64,000 nucleotides of DNA, taken from NCBI GenBank assembly GCA_003194525.1, contig NBIV01000126.1, positions 154,017-218,016 on the forward strand, written 5' to 3'. Positions within the stretch are counted from its first letter, which is position 1. The number at the start of each line of letters is the position of its first letter. The notes under the pieces were generated by a model. The model worked only from the letters and a program-made list of their open reading frames with translations, was not told the DNA's origin and searched no databases. The translations under genes were made by a program, and so were the position numbers. Below, piece after piece: positions 10,031-22,578 of the stretch. The DNA is from Gracilariopsis chorda (Eukaryota > Rhodophyta > Florideophyceae > Gracilariales > Gracilariaceae).

Positions 10031-11642
10031 AATAATGCACTACAAGCGTGGCTGCAGTGAGGATTTGAGGGCTTTTGTCGCTCTTTCGAAGACTTGCCGC
10101 CGACCATTTGATGCACGTAGATGTATCGACGTCGTCCAAGTTTAGCGAGGTACTGGCGATCACACTCCTCAACAATGCCGTGCTGAGCGAAGAAAAATTG
10201 ACAAATGTGGTACTTCAGTTTGTTTTTTTGGCAAAATCTGGCAAGCAGGTGGACGCTAATGTTAAAAAATCGATAAAATCTTCAAAGCATAGGGCTCTGC
10301 TCCAAATGTTTTAACAAGCTAACTTTTCTTTTGGAGGATGACGAAAACACACCGAAGCCTACCGAAAACGCTAATACCATTCTTCTCAAAGCTACTGACA
10401 TGAAAAAAGGTAAAAACCAACTCTTCGACTCGAACAGGAAGCACATCAAGCATTTTTAAACTAGTAACAATGAAATGTATACTAATGACGATATGTTATC
10501 CACAATTCCTCTACGTTGCTTGACTCTCGATGAAAAGTAACGGTTATAAGCAATCTCGCTTGCTTGTCGAAGAAGATGAAACAACCGTACACCAAGAACG
10601 ACATAGAGAACATTCCCACTCAGCGCGTCGATAATCTGGTTGATAACCGTATTCGAAGAGCTCTCCCAGCCTTCCAAAAGCATTCTGATACCCGTCGTTC
10701 TGGCTCTGCTTGCGGAAAATCCGATCCGAGGTCTCGTAGTCGTTTGCCAAAAGTTAAACAAGTTTCAAACATGAAGCGCAAAGCGGACATCAAAGATACG
10801 TACTGTTACGATTGTGGATTTTCAGTTTTTGCACACCATTTTGAAAGCGCGAACGATCAGAAAGGCTGAGAGAGTCTAAGCAGGCATTTCACATTCAGGC
10901 AGAAACCGAAATTAAGAGGGATCACATCAGAGGTGATCCGCAATGCAAGGAACCTAAGTTTCCAAACGAAAAAACTTCGAAAGGCAAAAGAAGCTCCTTA
11001 AAAGCCATATGAAACCAATGGCAATTCTTTTCGTCCGGAGTCCAACCCCCATCAACACAGTCATCTTTAAGTGTGGGAGAAGGAGCCAAATCTTTCCGAG
11101 GGATCTAAATCCACCTATGGACCCTGGTTGTCCAAGACGTCTTGGTGGACTCAACTCCATTGCACAGGTCTGCCTGCCAATGGGGATATAAATTGTTCTA
11201 GAAGAGCTTGATTGCTTGCCCTTCCTCCATAGTTTTCGAAACGGTTGCGTAGATGCCAAACCAACGTTCGCCAACTGGACTATACACAGCAGCTATGACG
11301 GAGAAAATTCGTTTTCCATCCATTTCCACGTCTTCGAAGGAACCTGCCCTTTGCACATTCGGCTTGACTGTCTTTCACACTGCGACGTTTTTTGGGGAAC
11401 AAAACCAGATCAAAGCCGCAACAGGAACTGTTTCGAGCTCTGTTCTGGTTGTTCTACCAACTTACCACACTGGACGTGATTTGAATAAACGAATGCATAT
11501 TCTGCTCGTTCCTTCTTGCACAACTTCCATAAGGTCGATGTTGGTTCAACACAGGACATGACGTTCTGCCAAGAAACCCATCAAAAATAAGGAACGATTC
11601 GCAAAGCGCTTTCATCTCTACATACACTTCAGTTCGAGGGAC

Positions 11643-12560
11643 ATGAAGATAATCCGTAGCCGTGCAGGAGTACTAACCGGAACCTTGGAATCATTGCTAC
11701 ATGAGGCATACTCGTGGTGCAAGACCTGTGCCATAACAGGAGGGCCACGTGCATCTCGCAAGTTTTCATTTTATTGGATGTTGGATGAGTTTGACGAACT
11801 TCTGCAGTTGGGTTTCATTGTGAGCGCGGAACTTGGGAACCTTCCAATTCTACACGTGTAGAATGCTGCAACGGGTTTTTTTGCAGCGGCCCTGTGCTTC
11901 TCTCACACAATGAGAGAAAATTCGAATTGCTTCAATACCCACTGGAGTAGTATCAACTTACCACCCGTTGAACTATCAGCAGACCCCGAGTTCTTCAAGG
12001 GCGTCACACAAATTCTAGTACAAACCTCGGCCTGCACGATGCCGCAGCAAGCTGGGCACTGTAGAACCATCTGATGAAGCTATTTGCCATACTTCTCAAA
12101 GGCTTATCAATGAAAGAGGCTTCGCTGCTTCTAAAGTCCTCCAGTTCATTCTGGTCAAGAGGTAGTCGCTCGAGCCATTTTCCTCAACAACAGGCTCGTA
12201 GGTTCGAGACTCATTCCAAGATTTGAACTTACGCATGGATATCGTCCCACGTTGTCCGGAATGGATCAGACCCCTATCAGCAAGCAGCTTCTCTCCGCAT
12301 ATTACGAGAAAACCACTCACCACGCTCTTCATCGCTTCATTAATTCGAGGAATGGGAACTGTCTCGATCGAACTCTCGTTAGGCATACCACACCAGTGTA
12401 GTTCTTCGAAAAAGAAACCAAACGAAGACAACATTATTCCGAATTCGTAAAAGATGTGAATTAGCACTATTTAATCGTATCCCTGACAAAAAAATCTCAA
12501 AGGATACAGTCATATGGAAGCGTACGAAGACGTGCGCCTCCATACCAAGTCAAGGTGGAA
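11643..12560 (+). pseudogene. Copia A integrase remnant
   Basis: The frame from 11643 shows a zinc-binding remnant (WCKTCA) followed by the integrase core. One aspartate-containing segment is LDEFDELLQL, and a stretch near 11850 reads LPILHV before a stop, followed in frame by an ATGF-type segment and PPVELSADPEFF. The C-terminal integrase part appears near 12510-12550 as AYEDVRL. Several stops and at least one frameshift are present, so no product is expected. Confidence 0.6.
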
Positions 12561-12959
12561 GAAATAGAACTTGGATGGAATGGAGTTGTCCTTGACGAGG
12601 CCACAAAACCAACCTCAGAAGGTCCAATGTCACCGCCAGTGGACTACCCACAACACAAAATTTAGTGAGATTGTCAGATGTCCTACCAAGTCTGTTTCCA
12701 TTCGATACCGATCTCAACCAATCCGGCTTTGCTGATTGGAATAGTCACGCGTCTACTATTTCTTATCTTGCTCAAAGCGCATTGGTCACATCAGTCAACC
12801 ATCCGTCAAAGGATATCGTTGAATGCGCCTCGGTGAAGAACACCGTGCCTGAGTCCGCGACCTTGAGTTCTGCGAAGCAGAAGATACTCCGAAACCTTTA
12901 TTAATGTTCGGCCAACGGACCTTATTCGGAGCTAAAACTTCAATGTGCCCTATGTTGGT

Positions 12960-13757
12960 TGCTAAATGAGGCTATTGAAAAGCAAAAGAAGTCATATGCC
13001 GAACTGAAGGCCTATTTTGTTTCTCATGATAACAAAAACAAACGGAAGCACGATCGATCTGCGTTCTGATTCGTCAATGGCCCAGTTTCCTACTCTTAGA
13101 TTGCTTCCATCTCTTGCGACTCTTTTTCACTTCACTCTACCTGTCTTTGATGTAAAATCCGCATATTCTCAAGCATGAAAACTGAATAGGTACATTTACT
13201 TGAAACTTCCACGAGGATGGACGACGTTTGTTGATGAGGTATGAAAACTCCTATCTCCAGCCTACGTCATCGTAGATTCAAGCCAGCTTTGGCATCTCTG
13301 TGTCGAAAACTGGCTTTTTGAGCAAGGATTCGTCGATTTTCCTGGTGTTCTTCAGTTCTTTCTTCTGTCGAGGGGAAGTAAGCTCACGCTTATCCTTGCC
13401 AACATTGTCGACAATATAATCTTTGCAGGAAAGCCGGAAGCTCTCCAACAAATCCAGAATTCCATATCTGCGAAGTTTGATGTTGAAAGATTCAGCTCTG
13501 AGTCAGACATCGTGTTAAACCTTCTTTTTATTCGACAACACCCAGACTTATCCGTCTCCATTAACATGGATGAGTTTCTAAGCTTCATTACTCGTATTGG
13601 TCTCAACCCTTCGTGTAAGAAGCAAAACGACGATACTTGCACGCCACAGGAAATCAGGGAATATCAGAGACTAAATGGCAAACTGAATTTTCTGGAACCT
13701 GTCATGCTACTGCAAGCTTCCCTTGTTCCTACCAAGGTGCAGCAATACGTTTTGTAG
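12960..13757 (+). pseudogene. Copia A reverse transcriptase remnant
   Basis: Reading across frames, 13075-13160 gives PVFDVK followed by SAY, the palm-domain motif with the first catalytic aspartate, and 13195-13220 gives YLKLPRGW. The catalytic YVDD box appears as IVDN (about 13405-13420, before IIFAGKP). The frame 13512-13757 gives the thumb region with EYQRLNGKLNFL. The loss of an aspartate in the catalytic box and the frame changes show that it is dead. Confidence 0.68.
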
Positions 13758-13884
13758 CTCAAAGTTTCAAATATTCGCGAACTTAACGCTGCCCTGACAC
13801 ACAGGTTTTCCCAAAAACCTCAAATTTACTTCATATATCCGCAAAAACCACTTCCAAACAACCTGAGCTACTTCAGTACTTAGC

Positions 13885-14325
13885 TTGAGGGATGCACCCT
13901 CTGTAACGACTTCGTGTGGACAAACCAGTTTGCTATATGGTTTAATACTCGATTCGAAGAATGGCATGGTTTACCACCACATGGTTTGGCATAGCTCAAA
14001 GCAAAACCTTGTTTCATTCTCATCGGCTGGGACAGAACTTCTGGCTGCTGCCTACACAGCTGATAGGGCACTTTGCATGTCTGAAACCCTTGCCTGCATT
14101 ATTTCAATAAATGGGGATCGTCTAATCCCCATTCTCACACTCCTTTTCGAATCAAATGGTCTTTTTACCACCATTTCGACTCTCCACGAGCAAAAGAACT
14201 TTCGATTGAGACCCGCGGTTGTTCGACTACGTGAGTCTTTGAATTAAACGAGATCAGCAAGCTGATTTGCATACCGGGACGTTTGAACCTAGCTGACATA
14301 TTGACCAACACTAACCCTCACGCCT
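13885..14325 (+). pseudogene. Copia A RNase H remnant
   Basis: The ORF 13885-14247 contains the copia RNase H signature: WHSSKQNLVSFSSAGTELLA followed by ADRALCMSE and FESNGLFTTISTLHEQ. After the stop at 14247 another frame continues with PGRLNLADILTN (about 14270-14305), the usual end of copia pol. It is part of the copia A fossil. Confidence 0.7.
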
Positions 14326-14359
14326 TCTAGTACTTGACACGGTTCAACCAGTCGGGCGG

Positions 14360-14850
14360 TAATGTACCAACCTGGTAGTCCGTTCGGAATACCTTTGACA
14401 GGAGCGCGATGAGGGCTTGACCTGAAGGTTTGAAAGTTGGGTAACCGAATGGGTGCAGCAGCACCAAACCCCTAAGGGGGCAAGATAACCAGGCATTCTT
14501 ACCGTAGCCAACTGGCAGTGTTGGTAGTATGGCGCACGTGAGATAATAAATCCTGAATAGTCTTAGCTAAATCACGAGGTTGACTGTAGAAACCAGTTGG
14601 TTTCACATTTAGCCAAGAGATTCTTCCCTTTCCCATCTTTTGTGAGGGAGGACTGCACCCATCCTTAGGGTGAGTGAGGCTCAACCTCAGGTGCACTCGG
14701 CTACGTGGCATACGTTGGGGCGGGCCTTAGTGGCATGAACCCATACCACAGGAACGGGGTGTCACTACCTATCTAAAAGTAATTAAGTAAATTAGTAAAC
14801 TAATAACTTAGCCACTCTAACCCAGGTGGCACACTCATCAACTGGTCCAG
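14360..14850 (+). repeat. Possible 3' LTR remnant of copia A
   Basis: It follows the end of pol and a short G-rich tract and begins TGTACCAACCTGG. No second copy was recognised in the window, so LTR identity rests only on position. The right boundary is arbitrary. Confidence 0.25.
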
Positions 14851-16620
14851 CGCATGTTGCACTGCCCATATGGTCAGATCCCACTGCTTTACACTTGAAC
14901 CAGTGGATGACAGATGGATTCATTCCGGAATCATTACAAAAGCATCTCAACCCTTCCTAAATGTGGTGTCAGGTTGTCATTCGTCTACAATCCATCGCTA
15001 GCTCCCAGCTACCTTTCGCATTCGCTTTGACGAGTCATTTTTAGTCTTCCCGTGCGAGACCATTTGCTCCACTATCATGCGCACCTCGGTTACTTTCTCG
15101 AAATTCTTAATATCTCCCGCACAAAATCTCAACTATTTTCTGCTCAGCTTAAGCGGATATTATTCCGCAGCATCCCAGATCTGTCTCGACTTCACGTCAA
15201 CACAGAAAACGTGATCCAAATTCTTTCCTTACAGTCGAACAAGGAGCAATACGTCGGTTTAGTCCAACAACCAACCAATCTCGTTCACCGACCGCTGTTT
15301 GCTGAAAAATACCCTGTTCAGCGCCACCCTTTTTGCATTATTGTGGATCCGCTTGCTTGCACTGGTAAATGAAATCTGACTGGAATTTTTCCGCTCATTA
15401 TCACCTCCCAGGCGTAATCGTGACCATTTGTCTTCTCAATTCCATTAACCAATGATGCCTGCAAGCATAGTTCTCTTGTTCATCAAAACTCCACTCGCTC
15501 CTCCTACACTGCAAACCGATTAGAATCCCCAGTCACAGGTCGCGCCCCGCAACTAGATACCCGAACTGGCACAAACAGATTTCGAATGCAGTGGTACTCA
15601 CAGCATGTTACAGCATCCTCACAATTGGTGGGATGTAGTCTGGTGGCGTTCGTCAAATAATCGTGCTCCGTACTGAAGGTTATACTGCTCTTTCAAATAC
15701 CTGATGTGCCAAAAAATTCTCAAGTCCAACTCCATTAAGCATATACAAGTCTACCTCATGCCACCCTTAACGGGGTTCATCATGATTTCTCCCATAGTAT
15801 CAGGGACCGAATACTCTTTGCACGCCAACTGTAGATTACAGCACCGTACTGTGTGGTATAAACATAATGGTTTTCACATCCCACTATTCCGCGCTTTGAT
15901 CCTTTTCATACAATCCCATGCACAACGCCAAATAATGGTGCAAATACATTTTCCTGGCCGCTCGAAACACCACTGGGTTATGGCGCTATCTGCAGTTTTC
16001 TTCATTCCTACTGTTCTGACTAGGCAATGGTTGCAACAAGTATGCTCCAGCATGTACCTTTCAAGTCCATTGCAGTCTTTTCTTGCAATCCTACTTACAT
16101 CTTCCATGATTTTACCGTCCGAGGCTCGTGTACACGTACGCCTGGACTACTTCTTATCGTGATAGTCATATAGCACCACACTGCTGTGGTCTCTGGCAGC
16201 TGTTACCATTAATGTTCAAACACATCTCGATTCTTCAAGTACACCTAGTGGCGCATCGTGCCAGCCTTTCTGTCTCTGTATCATGTGCTTCGTTCTCGTT
16301 CTGCTGCTTTGTATCGCTCTAAAGTCTCTCTTACTTCTGTTACGTCTTGATTGCTCTAAATCAATATGCCGCGCTCGCTTTGCTTCGGTGAGCAACCTGT
16401 TCAAGCCCCTCCTAGTTACTCAACTAGTGGGCTATTCACTGGCTACGCTACCACAACTGCTAAAATACTCGAAAGAGCCGGTGGTGGCTTCTTATATAAC
16501 ACTTCGGCGCCGTTTTAGTGAACACTGACCAAAATTATTTATTTCCTTATTTGGTGGACCTACAAGGAAATACTATTTTGAGAACACCCAACCTGGTATG
16601 AACTTCGAAGAATAAGTCAG
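14851..16620. other. No recognisable gene
   Basis: ORFs at 15052-15372 and 15704-16162 are the longest, but their residue patterns give no domain, and the minus-strand ORFs are no better. The stretch is probably decayed transposon sequence between two copia fossils and might hold the 5' LTR of the next one. Confidence 0.4.
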
Positions 16621-16624
16621 AGTT

Positions 16625-17403
16625 ATGCCTCACGAATATGAAGATGATGTCAGGCAGCTTGCTGCACAGGCAGAAGTAAAACACATCACCATCGAAAAAT
16701 TCATGAAGGACGAAGAAATCACCTCTACGGATATAGGACTTACCAAGTTGGTGGAAAGGATCAAGTTTCTTACCCCACAGGCTTCTCCAGAATTTCGTTC
16801 TAATGAGAACAAAAAGGGATTTCTCCGCAAGGCTGTTGTGACCAAGTCCTGGGTTTCAACACCCGTCAGTCAGATGACGACCGCTAGGTTCACCTTCAAT
16901 CGATTTGTTACCGCCCTCCGGGAGCAGATTCAATTGACGGAAGAACTCAAGGAGACTTCAGAGATTAAGACATACTACCCGAAGTATGGAGTACCTCACC
17001 GTAGCCGAAAAGGTTGTTTCCTCCCTATAAATAGAAAGAAGAACCGTATTCGCAAAGATAGGCGCTTTGCACTATTTTTAGAGCAGACTATCATTTCGCC
17101 CGATACCATTCAGGTTCTAACCACAGGTTCAGAGATATCCGAGAGGGTGTAATGGCTTCCCTACAAAATGATCTCTCTGCCGCGCATGTACTATCGGAAG
17201 TTGTAAACTTGCTCCACGATGAGTGCTACAAGGACGCAGTTGAAGCAGAAGAACAAGTGGTAGACACGAACTATGAAGAGTTTGAAGCATTTCAGATGCT
17301 AACCACAACATCGGACACTGATATGGAGGAAATTAGACCTCAAGATGAAGCTATCTCCGTACACTTCGCCGATGAACCACAAGCTGTCACGAGAATTTTG
17401 TGA
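16625..17403 (+). CDS. Copia C gag-like ORFs
   Basis: ORF 16625-17152 (175 residues) carries a helical, charged segment with FLTPQASPEFRSNENKKGFL followed by ATALR-like capsid helices (ARFTFNRFVTALREQIQL), the style of gag in one lineage of protist and fungal copia elements. ORF 17152-17403 (83 residues) overlaps its stop by one base and is acidic; it may be the decayed rest of gag. No zinc knuckle is visible. The start is the first ATG after a stop. Confidence 0.45.
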
Positions 17404-17639
17404 AGATTCACATCACCGCAACGGATTTAGAAAGTCTGCTTCAAGGATGAACAGGATTTTTCATTAGGTACTTGAAGCAAACGCCAAGCGTTGAGTACCC
17501 GAGACGCGGATCACTCACCCACAGGAAAGCGATTTGCTGGCGTATACCAAAACGGTATGACCACTCTGATAAAATTGAAGTCAATTGCTCGTCGATCAAC
17601 ACCTCTTCGCTGGAAAAGAAACGTCAGAAAGGCCACCGT

Positions 17640-17935
17640 CCATGTTTTTATGTTGATATTGCAGCACGAAGCTCTGTTGTTGGCCTTAAAAAAGTACGAC
17701 ACGATTATAACCGAACCGTTCAAAGGTTAAAGTTGATTCCACCCAACAAGATGTTTAGATTCCCAAATACTACGTACGGGTCACTTGGAAAAGTGATGAT
17801 TCCCCTCGATACTGCACCGGAAATACCTACTATCAGGGTATAATTGGACGTGATATCAGCAGATATCCCGGCATTACTTCGCATGGACGTACTGGACGAG
17901 TATTTGCTCTGCCCTTTACTGTCAACAATAGGTTG
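17640..17935 (+). pseudogene. Copia C retropepsin remnant
   Basis: FYVDIAARSSVVGLKKVR (from about 17646) corresponds to the D-x-G-A active-site region of a copia aspartic protease. It is followed in another frame by LDVISADIPALLRMDVLD, the second conserved region with a hydrophobic-L-x-MDVLD ending. A stop at about 17841 separates the two parts. Confidence 0.5.
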
Positions 17936-18079
17936 TTCAAACGAACAATTGTTGAAAATGCTGATGAAAATGGCAACCAGTACGTTCTAGATGATTGGGG
18001 TCTTCTTATCATCCGGTATGATGGACATTTGTCAAGTACAACATAACAATTCTCACGCTGTTCACATCCCAGCAGTTAA

Positions 18080-19078
18080 CCCGACTTCATCGCCAATTCG
18101 CTAACCCTTCGGCGAACAAACTGTTCAACCTTCTTAGGAAAGCCCGTCCAGAAGATAGCACTGAGAAAACCAGAAGGCAACTAGACTTAATCTCAATTTC
18201 GTGTAACCACTGTCAAAGAATTCAACCAGCAGCATCAAGGTTTAAGGTCACCTTTGATGCGGAGAATGTTGGCTTCAATTAAAAAGTTATCATTCATATC
18301 ATGTACCCCGAACGCCAACCATATCTCCATTTGGTATATGCACAAACCGAGTTTAGCACAGCAAGGTTCCTACCTAATGTATCAACCAAATTCATGTGGG
18401 ATACATTTGCCAAATGTTTGGATACAATCTAAACTGGGCTCCTCAACCGTATTAAAATTGACCAGGGTACTGCTTTAGGTGATACTTTCATTGGAATGCC
18501 CAAAATGTCATCCATTGACATTAGCCGCACCGTATATAATCTTAAGACAGTACGGGTATCGGAGAAAGGTACAACGCATCTCTAAGGAATTTGTTTAGCA
18601 AACTCAGACTGGTCAACCCGACGGCTGTGCTCTCATTTGTTCTTGCAATGTCAGTCTATGCAATAAATAACACTATTCGACCCGAATGTATAGTCCGTTC
18701 TGTTTTGTTTTTGGTGGATATCCATCGATTTCTATGTTTGATGAACCAAAATTACCGAAGGCTACCCATGGGGAACGTGCAATACTCGCTAACGCCACCT
18801 CTTTGGAGATGGAACACCAAATAACTCAGCTTTAGGCGTGCACTGCGGCAAAAGGTTCCGAAGTCCGCCGACTCTTCACTCAAACCTGCCGATATGGTTC
18901 TAGTTTGAAAGAAAAAACGTGATTACTAACCGTACAGGTGAATAAAAATGTCCATACTTCGTCGTTGCCTTTAACTCTCAGGCAAAACTAGTCTATGTGA
19001 AAGAACCACCTCAGGAGAAATGGAGGTCGTATAATTTTTCACAAGTTCAGCACTACGTTTCCGAATAGTAACAGTCAG
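18080..19078 (+). pseudogene. Copia C integrase remnant
   Basis: The H-H-C-C zinc-binding region is seen as LHRQFANPS followed by CNHCQRIQ (about 18075-18230). Core fragments follow in changing frames: an AQTEFSTARFLP segment near 18345, a DQGTALG segment near 18460, and DEPKLPKATHGERAILANA near 18740-18800. The C-terminal piece near 18970-19065 contains VYVKEPPQEKW and QVQHYV. Multiple stops. Confidence 0.55.
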
Positions 19079-19089
19079 ATTCGTTCAAG

Positions 19090-19413
19090 ATGAGTCTCGT
19101 GGATGTTCTGAGACCATACCGCTCACCAGACGACGCAACATTTCCGATTGAGACTACTTGCAAAAAAGACAACATTCAAACGAAGATGAATCTTAGACGA
19201 CGTCTCCACAGTCTTGCGTTCAAAGATGACGGGAGCATTCTCGAACATCTCCATGATATGGAAACAATACTCTTTGAGCTTGCTCGTCTCGGAGATCCAT
19301 TAACCGACAAGAAGCTAAGAGATTGCTTATTGAGAACCTTATCAGACTCATTAATAGCGATCACATTACTACAGATGCTAATAACAGGGCACACGACTAC
19401 ATGGTCTCGTTGA
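19090..19413 (+). pseudogene. Copia B gag (UBN2-like) fragment
   Basis: The 107-residue ORF contains the copia gag core: a DDGSILEHLHDMETILFELA segment, then GDPLTDKKLRDCLLRTL. This matches the UBN2/retrotran_gag pattern in which paired helices recruit capsid subunits. It then shifts frame; no zinc knuckle is seen downstream. Confidence 0.6.
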
Positions 19414-19814
19414 TAAGATCTGAAATGGATCGCCGCAAACAACGTGATTCCACTAGTACCATCAAAACAGCTGGTATACAAATTGGTTCTCAATACCCCC
19501 ATATGGCCAGGCGGAAGCTCAAAACCGCAATCCAAAAGCCGCCCAGGAGATCCACAACGGTATGATGCTGGCATTGTCGAAGAGTGGGCCATATTCGATC
19601 CGAGTGTCGTTGGAGAAAGTAATCCAAACCAAACGAGGATTACCGGAAACGGTCTTCAAACCGATTGCGAAATAATAACTTCAGATCAAAGGAATGGGAC
19701 TCAAACCGAAGAAATTCCTGTGAGCCCAAGCCAGATAGAGAGAAAACCGAACCTCGTGGTTTCGTTGCTATAACACAAGCAAAACTATCTGTACACGAAC
19801 ATGAGGCAGTTCAA

Positions 19815-19990
19815 TGGCTGGACTGCGGCGCCAGTCATGTTTTTGTTAACTATTGAGCCCTTTTCTGGGATTATAAAGCCGTGGAGAATCAATCAGTGCG
19901 TACATGTGACAGAGAGTCTGAGATAAAAGGGACAGGAACGATCAAGCTGCCTTTGGGAGATGGAATCTCTTTACCTGCAAAACAAACTCC
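19815..19990 (+). pseudogene. Copia B retropepsin remnant
   Basis: WLDCGASHVFVN (about 19817-19852) corresponds to the W-x-x-D-S-G-A active-site region of copia protease, with Cys in place of Ser. A stop follows at 19854, and the frame continues with a Gly- and Lys-containing stretch. No product is expected. Confidence 0.5.
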
Positions 19991-20179
19991 CTCATTGGAT
20001 TAAAATCTCCTCTCTCTATGAGTAATTGCAAATTATGTTACTGTCAGATTCAGTAATGATAATACTCTTACCCAGTTTATCATAAAGGATTTTCGAAAAA
20101 AAGCACTGCTCCACCAATGCATAGCGAAGAACGGACTTTATGCACTACCAAACCCAATCCCTTCGCTTTGTGCCCAGGC

Positions 20180-21000
20180 CACTTTTACAGCACCTAAAGA
20201 TAGAGCAAAAAACTGGCACGAAAAGCTAGGCATGCGGGAAAATATCGACTACTCTCTACCGTCCACCAGTCCAACGGTGTACCCGATCTGTCGCAATGCG
20301 ATGTTCAAAACATCCATTTCACACCGTCCTTAGAAGCAGGATTGAGACGAGCTCCACTACAACGATCCTCATCCTTAGTGACTTTCCCACTGGAGCTCAC
20401 TCATATAGACCTAACTGGTCCCATCACCCCACCGTCATTAAAAGGATCAAGGTATATGCAGGTACTCCTTGATGACGCCACAAAGGCCTTGTCGATTTCC
20501 TTTATTTTGACTAAATCACAGTTCTTTGTATTTATAAAGTGATACAAGGCTCTCCCTGAAAATGAACAACCAAAGAACCGTCTATACTGCGTTCGGCTTG
20601 AAGGAGCGGGCGAGAATAAAGCGCAAGAGTTCGTCGATTATGAATTGGACAACGAAATAATCCTTGAATACACACCACCTTATGCACACGAGTCAAACGG
20701 CGCTACTGGGATAACCATCCAGGATTTATGTAAGACGGCTCCAACATTTCTCTACTCATCCAAACTACCTCTATAGCGTTGGGAAGAAGCTATATACCAT
20801 GAACATTGGATACGGAACTGCCTACCAAACTGCAGAATTGGCATGAAGGTCCCTTACACGGAATGGTTTGGTAGAAAGCCCGAGTTCTCCACTCTACTTA
20901 AGTTCGGACACGAAGGTTATGCGTATACCTATCGTTCTGATACTGCACCAAACAAAGAGATTACTACCCCAACCTTTGAAGGGTCACGTTGTTGGAATGC
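20180..21000 (+). pseudogene. Copia B integrase remnant
   Basis: A NWHEKLGM segment near 20212 marks the pre-integrase zinc region. The core follows: the first aspartate in LELTHIDLTGPI (about 20395), the second region VLLDDATKALS (about 20463), and a degenerate PYAHESNGATG segment near 20680 with the catalytic glutamate region. A later YTEWFGRKPEFSTLLKFG segment (20855-20908) is the usual copia motif after the core. Stops at 20541 and 20775 disrupt the frame. Confidence 0.62.
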
Positions 21001-21364
21001 AAAGCACTCAAACGCTACAAAGAGTTTACATCTCTTCCACCGAGAAGGTGATCATAGTCACCCAAAACGATTCCAAGGTATCAAAGGACTATCTAACATC
21101 CATCAACACGCTACTCGACTTCTAGCCCTTGGACGGCACAGAAACCAAGCAGCGACTTGAAGGAACGAAAAGGAGTACCATGAAGTCGCTCTTGTGCATT
21201 GCTTATTTGCCGACTCTCGGTCGAAAGATTGAAAAGACTCGTTTAAGGTACCGAAGAGCTTCGAGAAAGCAAGACATATTCCAGAAAGGGCAAAAGCAAT
21301 CAGTAGGGAATACGATGCTCTCGTTGAAAGAAAAACTTGGAGATCCATTGACAGGAAGGCAGGG

Positions 21365-21796
21365 ATGAAACCCCTTTCATCTATGTGGACTTCTAACGTG
21401 AAATATATAAGTAGAAGTCCTCCAGAAATTCTCCCCAAAGCTCGATGTGTCGTAAGATGCCACATGCAAAGACCATATTCAGACTACGATCCTGAAAATC
21501 TGTACGCAGCTGTGGCTCGGCTCGAAACGTTCCAACTAGCTTTTGGTAAGGCAACCGCACAGATACTACTTTTGGAGACAATGGATATAAGTAACGCTTA
21601 CGTTTATGGTAATCTAGAAGAACCATTGATAATGGAGCAACGTCAGAATGCCTCTGGCTCTTCTTATGTTCTTGGTAAAGTTTGCTTACTGTTGAAATTC
21701 ATTTACGGTGGAAAGCAAGCGGGAAATATTTGGGGAGCTCTGTTACACACAGAGGTACTTCGACTGGGATTTAAGCGGTCGAAGACGGACAGTAAG
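21365..21796 (+). pseudogene. Copia B reverse transcriptase, 5' part
   Basis: The frame includes LETFQLAFGKATAQ and then ETMDISNAYVYGNLEEPL (about 21570-21630), equivalent to the copia D-V-x-x-A-F-L-x-G palm motif with the first aspartate. LKFIYGGKQAGNIW corresponds to the L-Y-G-L-K-Q-A-x-x-x-W motif. The frame enters the solo LTR at 21797 after TDSK and resumes in the same codon phase at 22579. Confidence 0.7.
21792..21796. repeat. 5-bp target duplication left of the solo LTR
   Basis: GTAAG, repeated at 22574-22578 right after the LTR. Confidence 0.8.
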
Positions 21797-22573
21797 TGTA
21801 GAGTAACGCCCATCGCAGTGATTAATCATGAAGCACGCTCAAACATGCCTCGTGATGAGAGATGGATTTAGCCACGTATATGAGAAGTAATTCCCGATTG
21901 GGTTGGCCATGGCACAATTGACATTGTGGTGACTGGACACTGGTGACAGGAGTACGGATAACACACTTGTAAGTGTGCAGACACCCTTTTTTAGTGATAC
22001 TGTTACCACTATAGATTATTTTATGTAGTTATCTATTTAATTATCTATCTACATAATTAGTTATTACAGTGTACGGTTGACGGCCGGCACGCTACTTAGG
22101 TAGGTGAGCTCGGGCCGTTCCGGTCAATAAAACTTGCACAAGCGAGTGTTCGGCTCTGACTCAAAACCACCCGGTGCACGATATCCTGCCTCGGAGAGTC
22201 GTCGCCTTGTGTAGGACTTGTGATCCACCTCGTGGCACTTTCAACCATATTTATAGACTTGTGTTTGTCTTTTGTTGTGTGTTTTGTTTCTTTTTCTTAC
22301 TCTGTAATACAGGTACCACTCATTGTGCTTACCGATGAACCGTCGCGCACTACTTGTACGGTTGACCAACCGTTCCGCACTAGCACTGCTCTGCGTGTCT
22401 TCGATCCTTTTCTAGGCCACTCTTGCACCAGTACGCTAGTCGTGAAGTGAGCACTGGTTTACGCCCGGCTCGTGTGCTTATCACAGGTGGTTCTGTCACC
22501 GTGCTACCCTCTAAAGAGAGGGGGACTTCGAACACCCTCGTGCTTCGCCTCTGTCTTGGGATTTTGCACCACA
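21797..22573 (+). mobile_element. Gypsy-type solo LTR inserted in copia B
   Basis: A 777-bp block starts TGTAGAGTAACGCCC and ends TTTTGCACCACA, close to the ends of the gypsy LTRs at 28501-29326 and 57392-58304 (TGTAGTGCAA... and ...TTGCACCACA). The same five bases, GTAAG, flank it at 21792-21796 and 22574-22578. The word GTTCGGCTCTGACTC occurs both here (about 22147) and in the 57392 LTR. No internal gypsy sequence is present, so recombination between the two LTRs of a former element is the simplest origin. Confidence 0.85.
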
Positions 22574-22578
22574 GTAAG
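22574..22578. repeat. 5-bp target duplication right of the solo LTR
   Basis: GTAAG, identical to 21792-21796. Confidence 0.8.

Larger units (their letters stand above)
10031..14350 (+). mobile_element. Copia A: decayed Ty1/copia polyprotein
   Basis: Fragments in copia order are recognisable over about 4.3 kb in shifting frames: a gag-like region with a C-x2-C...H-H piece near 10803-10845, integrase at 11643-12560, reverse transcriptase at 12960-13757, and RNase H at 13885-14325. Many stops and frameshifts show that it is a fossil. A candidate polypurine tract (GTCGGGCGG) at about 14351-14359 precedes a TGTACC that could open the 3' LTR. The 5' LTR was not found. Confidence 0.65.
16625..19078 (+). 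mobile_element. Copia C: gag, protease and integrase of a second copia fossil
   Basis: A 175-residue gag-like ORF is followed by retropepsin and integrase remnants in several frames. The last integrase piece (QVQHYVSE frame) ends about 20 bp before the gag of copia B. Reverse transcriptase and RNase H are absent here, so the copy is truncated at its 3' side, possibly by copia B. Confidence 0.58.
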
